Below are positions 31,146 to 35,599 of a DNA stretch of 35,599 nucleotides, one piece after another. The translations under genes were made by a program, and so were the position numbers. The notes below the pieces were generated by a model, which was given only the letters and a program-made list of their open reading frames with translations, was not told where the DNA came from and ran no database searches. The stretch's first letter is position 1; every line of letters begins with the position of its first letter. This DNA comes from Caballeronia arvi. GTDB lineage: Bacteria; Pseudomonadota; Gammaproteobacteria; Burkholderiales; Burkholderiaceae. The stretch lies in contig NZ_FCOM02000067.1 of assembly GCF_001544695.2 (NCBI RefSeq), positions 1 through 35,599 of the forward strand, given 5' to 3'.

Positions 31146-32873
31146 ATGATGAAAATGTTGAAGAACCCTGCTACCAAATACCGATCGTTCAAACCTGTCA
31201 ATTTGACGGAGCGTCAGTGGCCGTCGCGCACCATTACGCGCGCGCCGATCTGGATGAGCACCGACTTGCGCGACGGAAACCAGTCGCTGTTCGAACCGAT
31301 GAACGCCGAGCGCAAGATGCGCATGTTCAAGACCCTCGTGCAGATAGGGTTCGAGGAAATCGAAGTCGGGTTTCCGTCCGCTTCACAGACCGACTTCAAT
31401 TTCGTGCGTGAGTTGATCGAAGGCGGCCATATCCCCGACGACGTCACCATCGAAGTCTTGACGCAAGCCCGCGACGATCTGATCGAGCGCACGTTCGAAT
31501 CGCTGCGTGGTGTGCCGCGCGCCATCGTTCACCTGTACAACGCGACTGCGCCGGAATTTCGGCGCATTGTGTTCGGTCTGGAGAAAAGCGGCGTGAAGGA
31601 ACTCGCGCAAAGCGCCGCACGCACCATGCAACGTCTCGTCGATGCCACGCCCGAAACGCACATCACACTGCAATACAGCCCCGAAGCGTTCAGCAGCACC
31701 GAACTCGAATTCGCCAAGGAAGTCTGCGACGCCGTATTCGACATCTGGCAACCGACGCCCGAGCACAAGGCCATCGTCAATCTGCCCGCCACCGTCGAAA
31801 TGTCGACGCCGAACGTCTACGCTGACCAAGTCGAATGGATGCACCGCAATCTCGCGCGCCGCGATTCGTTGATCGTGTCCGTGCATCCGCATAACGACCG
31901 GGGCACTGCGGTGGCGGCCGCCGAACTCGCGGTGATGGCCGGGGCCGATCGTATTGAGGGTTGCCTGTTCGGCAATGGCGAACGCACCGGCAATGTCGAT
32001 CTCGTCACGCTTGCGTTGAATCTCTACACGCAAGGCGTCGATCCTGGGCTCGATTTTTCGAACATCAACGAAGTCGCACGGACCGCTGAAGAATGCACAC
32101 AGTTGCCGGTACATCCGCGTCATCCGTACGTCGGCGATCTGGTGTTCACCGCGTTTTCCGGTACGCATCAGGACGCGATCAAGAAAGGCCTCGCCGTGCA
32201 AAAGCCGGATGCTATCTGGGAAGTGCCGTATATGCCGATCGATCCGAGCGATCTCGGCCGTACTTACGATTCTGTCATTCGTGTGAATAGCCAGTCCGGC
32301 AAGGGCGGGATTGCGTACCTGCTCGAGCAGGGTTATGGCGTTGTGTTGCCACGACGGTTGCAGGTGGATTTCAGCTCCGCTGTGCAGCGCTATACCGATG
32401 ATAGTGGGCAGGAAGTCACGCCCTCGCAGATCTGGGAGTTGTTCCAGCAGGAATATGTGCACAGCGTGGCCCCTGTGCGTTATATCGGTCACCACTTGTC
32501 CGAGCAGGGGGACGGCGCGAGGATCAATCTCACTGTCGAGATTAATGGCTCGCGACGCGTTTTGAGCGGCGCAGGCAATGGGCCGATTGATGCGTTGATG
32601 CACGCGATGGGGGTACCGGTGCGGATTCAGCACTATGAAGAGCGGGCTTTAACGCAGGGGGCCGATGCTCAGGCTGTGGCTGTTGCTGAGATGGCCGGGG
32701 CTGATGTGGCTGGTAGCGCGTTTGGAGTTGGTATTGATGCCAACCTGGTTACTGCTTCTATTCGGGCTGTTATTAGTGGCGTTAATCGCGCTTATGCAAG
32801 GGTTGGTGCCGCTGCGCAGGGTGGTTTTTTTGATTTGGCTATGAAGGACGAGGATGAGCAAGTTGGGGTTTGA
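31146..32873 (+). CDS. leuA: 2-Isopropylmalate synthase (long form)
   Basis: 575 residues from the first ATG at 31146; ATGs at 31149 and 31155 are alternatives, and none has a clear Shine-Dalgarno. The TIM-barrel catalytic domain shows the metal-site STDLRDGNQSLFEPM, GFPSASQTDFNFV, the His pair in VHPHNDRGTAVAAAEL, and GNGERTGNVDLVTLALNLY. The C-terminal third holds the LeuA dimer/leucine-feedback domain. The length and sequence type match the long LeuA form of actinobacteria and many Burkholderia, unlike the 523-residue E. coli form. It condenses acetyl-CoA with 2-ketoisovalerate in leucine synthesis. Codon use changes to AT-ending codons in roughly the last 70 codons. Confidence 0.96.
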   Translation: MMKMLKNPATKYRSFKPVNLTERQWPSRTITRAPIWMSTDLRDGNQSLFEPMNAERKMRMFKTLVQIGFEEIEVGFPSASQTDFNFVRELIEGGHIPDDVTIEVLTQARDDLIERTFESLRGVPRAIVHLYNATAPEFRRIVFGLEKSGVKELAQSAARTMQRLVDATPETHITLQYSPEAFSSTELEFAKEVCDAVFDIWQPTPEHKAIVNLPATVEMSTPNVYADQVEWMHRNLARRDSLIVSVHPHNDRGTAVAAAELAVMAGADRIEGCLFGNGERTGNVDLVTLALNLYTQGVDPGLDFSNINEVARTAEECTQLPVHPRHPYVGDLVFTAFSGTHQDAIKKGLAVQKPDAIWEVPYMPIDPSDLGRTYDSVIRVNSQSGKGGIAYLLEQGYGVVLPRRLQVDFSSAVQRYTDDSGQEVTPSQIWELFQQEYVHSVAPVRYIGHHLSEQGDGARINLTVEINGSRRVLSGAGNGPIDALMHAMGVPVRIQHYEERALTQGADAQAVAVAEMAGADVAGSAFGVGIDANLVTASIRAVISGVNRAYARVGAAAQGGFFDLAMKDEDEQVGV

Positions 32874-32965
32874 GGGATTGGGCCTTTCTTCCTTTGTATG
32901 CCGATGGCCTTTTTCTATTGTTAATGCCTTATTAGCGCCCCCTGTGCTCCTGTGCGTGGGCACTC

Positions 32966-32991
32966 GCTTTCTTTACCGCCACAAAGAAAGC
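32966..32991. repeat. Burkholderia-type stem-loop repeat downstream of leuA
   Basis: Arms GCTTTCTTT (32966-32974) and AAAGAAAGC (32983-32991) pair perfectly around an 8-nt loop. Adjacent is GTGGGCACTC. This TTTCTTT-N-AAAGAAAG element with a nearby GTGCC segment is a familiar dispersed intergenic repeat in Burkholderia and relatives. It may act as a bidirectional transcript end. Confidence 0.65.
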
Positions 32992-33029
32992 AACTGTATT
33001 GAGAGTCAAGTGCTGAGTTGGAGGGGATC

Positions 33030-33590
33030 AAACTTTCGGCGGGATCCCAGTCTTCGCCATCGCGCATCATGGCGTTGAGCTGAGCGAGCAGCTTACGCAT
33101 GGCGGCGACCAAGGCGACCTTGGTTCTTTTGCCTCGGGCGCGTAGCTGATCGCAGAACGCCTTGATGTAGGGATTGGCGCGTTGCGCGGCGACACAGCCC
33201 ATGTAGAGGGCGCGCCGTACGAAATGACGGCCGCCTTTGGTGTGACTCCGTCTGCAATGGATTCCGCTGTCGGATTGAATGGAGCGAGGCCGACGACCGA
33301 GGCGATCTGTCGGTGGTTGAGGGTACCCAATTCCGGCAGGAAGCCGATGAGCGTAGCTGCCGTGCCTTTTTCGATGCCTGGCGCGGAGGGCAGCTGGGAT
33401 TCGGTTTTACGCCAGAGTTTGTTGGCGTGCAAGAAGGCGTCGATGTGTCGATGTCGCCATCGATGTCCTTGATACGTTGAGTGATGAACTGGATGAACTC
33501 ATCGATACTGGCAAGGTGGCTTTGTGAGCGCGCTTGCGGCGATTTCGCTCGGCGGTGAGCATATCGATGAGTTGCGCGCGGCTACTGCCC
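33030..33590 (-). mobile_element. IS110-family transposase remnant
   Basis: Several minus-strand frames give, in order, QLIDMLTAERNRRKRAHKAT, LPSAPGIEKGTAATLIGFLP, ELGTLNHRQIASVVGLAPFN, MGCVAAQRANPYIKAFCDQL and KVALVAAMRKLLAQLNAMMR. This is the C-terminal (transposase_20) half of IS110/IS1111 transposases, including the PGIGxxTA-type helix-hairpin-helix and the GLAP(F/Y) motif. At least two frameshifts are present and the N-terminal RuvC-like DEDD domain is missing, so the element is dead. Confidence 0.85.
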
Positions 33591-33596
33591 TAGGCG

Positions 33597-33635
33597 GATC
33601 TAGCCACTTGTTGCTTGCTCAACAAGTGATATACG
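33597..33635. promoter_or_regulatory. Operator-promoter 6 (upstream of panC, orphan or bidirectional)
   Basis: The best-preserved palindrome of the set: CACTTGTTG-CTTGCT-CAACAAGTG at 33605-33628, with perfect 9-bp arms. In the plus direction -35 TTGTTG (33608-33613) and -10 TATACG (33630-33635) are 16 bp apart and point at panC, 70 bp on. In the minus direction -35 TTGTTG (33625-33620) and -10 TAGATC (33602-33597) are 17 bp apart and point into the IS110 remnant. Either it controls panC or it is a leftover of a lost regulon gene. Confidence 0.7.
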
Positions 33636-33704
33636 CTATAAATCCGTCGATTTATCGATCGGGCGGGAAGACGTCCGATTTACCCGCACCTATACAGGCG
33701 CTTA

Positions 33705-34538
33705 ATGAAAGTCATCAGCTCCATCCATGAATTGCGCGACCAGTTGCGCGGCCAAAATCGCACCGCCCTCGTGCCCACCATGGGCAATCTGCACGAAGGG
33801 CATCTATCGCTGATGCGCCTCGCGCGCCAGCACGGCGATCCGGTGGTGGCGAGCATCTTCGTCAATCGTCTGCAGTTCGGGCCGAACGAGGATTTCGACA
33901 AATACCCGCGCACGCTCGAAGCCGATATCGAGAAGCTGCGGAAAGAAGACGTCTACGTGCTGTTCGCGCCGAGAGAGCGCGATCTGTACCCGGAGCCGCA
34001 GGAGTATCGCGTGCATCCGCCGCACGATCTGGGCGACATTCTCGAGGGCGAATTCCGCCCCGGTTTTTTCCAGGGCGTGTGCACTGTAGTGATGAAACTG
34101 ATGTCGTGCGTGCAACCGCGCGCCGCGGTGTTCGGCAAAAAGGATTATCAGCAGTTGATGATCGTGCGCCGCATGTGCAACCAATTCTCGCTGCCCACCG
34201 ACATCATCGCGGCCGAAACCGTGCGCGATACCGACGGTCTTGCGCTCAGCTCGCGCAACCGCTATTTGCGGCCGGCCGAGCGCACCGCGGCGCCGATGCT
34301 GGCCGCCGAGCTCAACCGTGTGCGCGACGCGGTGCTCGCGGGCGGGCGCGACTTCCCGGCGCTGGAGCGCGCGGCAATGGCGTCGCTCACGGCTCGTGGC
34401 TGGCAGCCCGACTACGTCGCGGTGCGCAGGCGTTCGAATCTGCTGCCGCCGGGTCCGCAAGACGCGAACTCGGAACTGGTGGTGCTCGCCGCAGCCAAGC
34501 TCGGCGCCACGCGTCTTTTCGACAGCCTCGAGATCTAA
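33705..34538 (+). CDS. panC: Pantoate-beta-alanine ligase (pantothenate synthetase)
   Basis: 277 residues, the usual PanC length. ATP-site motifs are PTMGNLHEGHLSLM (HxGH) and the KMSKS-equivalent LSSRNRYL. Other conserved segments are SIFVNRLQFGPNEDFDKYPR, GVCTVVMKLM and FGKKDYQQLMIVRRM. The enzyme joins pantoate and beta-alanine with ATP to make pantothenate, the CoA precursor. The ribosome-binding site before the ATG at 33705 is weak. An intact-looking TetR-type operator overlaps a possible promoter 70 bp upstream. panD, normally supplying beta-alanine, follows as a broken gene. Confidence 0.96.
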   Translation: MKVISSIHELRDQLRGQNRTALVPTMGNLHEGHLSLMRLARQHGDPVVASIFVNRLQFGPNEDFDKYPRTLEADIEKLRKEDVYVLFAPRERDLYPEPQEYRVHPPHDLGDILEGEFRPGFFQGVCTVVMKLMSCVQPRAAVFGKKDYQQLMIVRRMCNQFSLPTDIIAAETVRDTDGLALSSRNRYLRPAERTAAPMLAAELNRVRDAVLAGGRDFPALERAAMASLTARGWQPDYVAVRRRSNLLPPGPQDANSELVVLAAAKLGATRLFDSLEI

Positions 34539-34591
34539 AGCCGTCTGGAACGGCGGAGACACGCATAAGAAGTTAAAAGGACGGATTGGTT

Positions 34592-34722
34592 ATGCAACGC
34601 AAATGCTGAAGTCGAAGATTCACCGCGTCGCGGTCACGCACTGCGAGTTGCACTACGAAGGATAGTGCGCGATCGACGAAGACCTGCTCGAAGCGGCGAA
34701 TATCGTCGAAAACGAACGGAGC
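34592..34722 (+). pseudogene. panD: Aspartate 1-decarboxylase remnant, stop at the pyruvoyl serine
   Basis: It begins ATG CAA CGC at 34592 behind AAAAGGA. After a one-base loss it reads MLKSKIHRVAVTHCELHYEG, then a TAG stop at 34663-34665, then CAIDEDLLEAANIVENER. Active PanD has HYEG-S-CAID, where the chain is cleaved before Ser25 and that serine becomes the pyruvoyl cofactor. Here this very codon is the stop. Homology ends near 34722, so about two thirds of the gene (usual length 120-130 residues) is missing. Beta-alanine would have to come from another panD or another route. Confidence 0.88.
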
Positions 34723-35170
34723 AGTCGCGACCACGTTCCCACGCAGCCCTGGTCCTAGACAAGTTCGACAAGCAGGGAGGCTAGTCGAGCCCGCAACTAG
34801 CGCCCCGTCGAAACGACCAAGCCGACGTATATGACCGCGGCGCAGATGTGTGCGTGGCGCCGAGTGCAAGCCCAATCCTTTTTCGCCGGCGACACCGGCT
34901 ACGCGGCATTGTCAGCGGAACTGCCCGGCGGTGGCTGGCCGCTATAAGCCGCCGCGAGTGTGTGATTCATTCTGCGCAGCCTTTGCCTTCGCTCGATCAT
35001 CAACATTCAATAATTACCCAGTACTCCCTGTCAAAGCAAAATTGAAATGTCGTACCGCCGGCTAAATACAGATGTCGTGTTTTTGATGTGTGATTGGCGC
35101 TGTTTTCAACGGTTTGAAACCACGTAGTGTTGAAGGACGGCCTTGATCGGACCGGGGCGTTTCATACTGT
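34723..35170. other. Gene-free stretch between panD remnant and ISNCY transposase
   Basis: No gene recognised. A short plus-strand frame at about 34830-34947 (MTAAQMCAWRRVQAQSFFAG...) has no ribosome-binding site. The part from about 35060 rightwards probably belongs to the end of the transposon; TGTCGTGTTTTTGATGTG near 35073 could be its terminal sequence, which cannot be checked without the other end. Confidence 0.45.
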
Positions 35171-35599
35171 TCAGCGAGTGCGAACAGACCGTTGGCCAGG
35201 TGTTGAAGGCGTCTTAGACTGCTGCGCGACCTGCACGATTGCTTGATCCAGATCGGCTCGGGTGAATGCGCGCGACTTCTTCGTGCCGGGCAAGGGCTTG
35301 TGAGTGCGCACCGCAGCACCTCGGTTTGTGCGAGACGGCGAGCCTGAGATCCGACGGTTATCCCGCTGCGCCTGTAACGCTTGCGCGACCTGTAACGCAT
35401 GACCAAGACGCTTGTTCTCGATGATCGCGCCTTGGTCGACGTCTGCGAGCTTGTCGTACGGCACAGCATGCAGCACGCTGCCGTCAGCGCGGATTTCGAG
35501 GCGCCCATCTGGGTATTCCCACACGTCGATGTAGCGGCCGATCAGCCTGCGGTTCGCTGCCGTGTCATCGAGCAGCCAGAGTACGCGATCGTTCAGCAA
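35171..35599 (-). mobile_element. ISNCY-type transposase, C-terminal part (runs off the window)
   Basis: An open minus-strand frame of 142 codons continues to the window edge. It encodes RRLIGRYIDVWEYPDGRLEI, HAVPYDKLADVDQGAIIENK and LGHALQVAQALQAQRDNRRI. This is the C-terminal tail of the ISNCY (IS1202-like) transposases common in Burkholderia. The DDE catalytic core lies outside the window, so it cannot be said whether the element is complete. Confidence 0.8.

Noticed and set aside
31383..32633. 416-codon minus-strand open frame
   Set aside because: Antisense to leuA; His/Arg-rich mirror-frame composition.

Overview
The window looks like chromosomal or megaplasmid DNA of a betaproteobacterium of the Burkholderiaceae, most like Paraburkholderia or Caballeronia. 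The evidence is high GC with GC-ending codons, a BktB-type thiolase very close to the Cupriavidus enzyme, a phasin directly upstream of a class I PHA synthase, a Burkholderia-type porin, a long-form LeuA, and the stem-loop repeat common in Burkholderia. No rRNA, tRNA, CRISPR array or replication origin was recognised.

Left part (1-7.7 kb, all minus strand): the start of phaC with an upstream phasin gene; a gabD-like aldehyde dehydrogenase with two frameshifts and a lost catalytic cysteine; a pntA remnant; a MaoC hydratase; an ETF-ubiquinone oxidoreductase remnant; intact etfB-etfA; and bktB with a TTG start. Middle part (7.8-20.5 kb, minus strand): a compact acyl-CoA catabolic cluster. It encodes a citryl-CoA lyase-like protein, an SCP2-type thiolase, an SDR, two paired acyl-CoA dehydrogenases, a crotonase, a CaiB/BaiF CoA-transferase and a nitroreductase. 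A porin, an ACS-family MFS permease and an IclR regulator follow. Together these suggest uptake of an organic acid, CoA activation by transfer, beta-oxidation-like steps with electrons passed to ETF, and thiolytic or retro-Claisen cleavage. The substrate cannot be read from the sequence.

Right accessory part (20.7-30.6 kb): PaaG-like and other crotonases, a nitronate-monooxygenase-type flavoprotein, a DUF2889 protein and two closely related TetR regulators. Between them lie eroded copies of genes that are intact further left: two nitroreductase remnants, remnants of both acyl-CoA dehydrogenases, and the etfA 3' end. In this part five promoters carry the same 22-bp operator (consensus ACTTGTT-N8-AACAAGT) placed over the -35 box and spacer of a sigma70-like promoter. 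A sixth, nearly perfect copy lies before panC. This looks like a local TetR regulon of acyl-CoA catabolism, partly decayed, and is the most interesting structure in the window.

Right end (30.6-35.6 kb, mostly plus strand): an IS6 fragment; leuA preceded by a 26-codon leucine-rich leader ORF and a hairpin that look like an attenuator; an IS110 remnant; panC; a panD remnant whose pyruvoyl-serine codon is a stop; and the end of an ISNCY-type transposase. The density of broken genes and IS scraps points to a region undergoing decay. Some single-base frameshifts in homopolymers could be sequencing errors.
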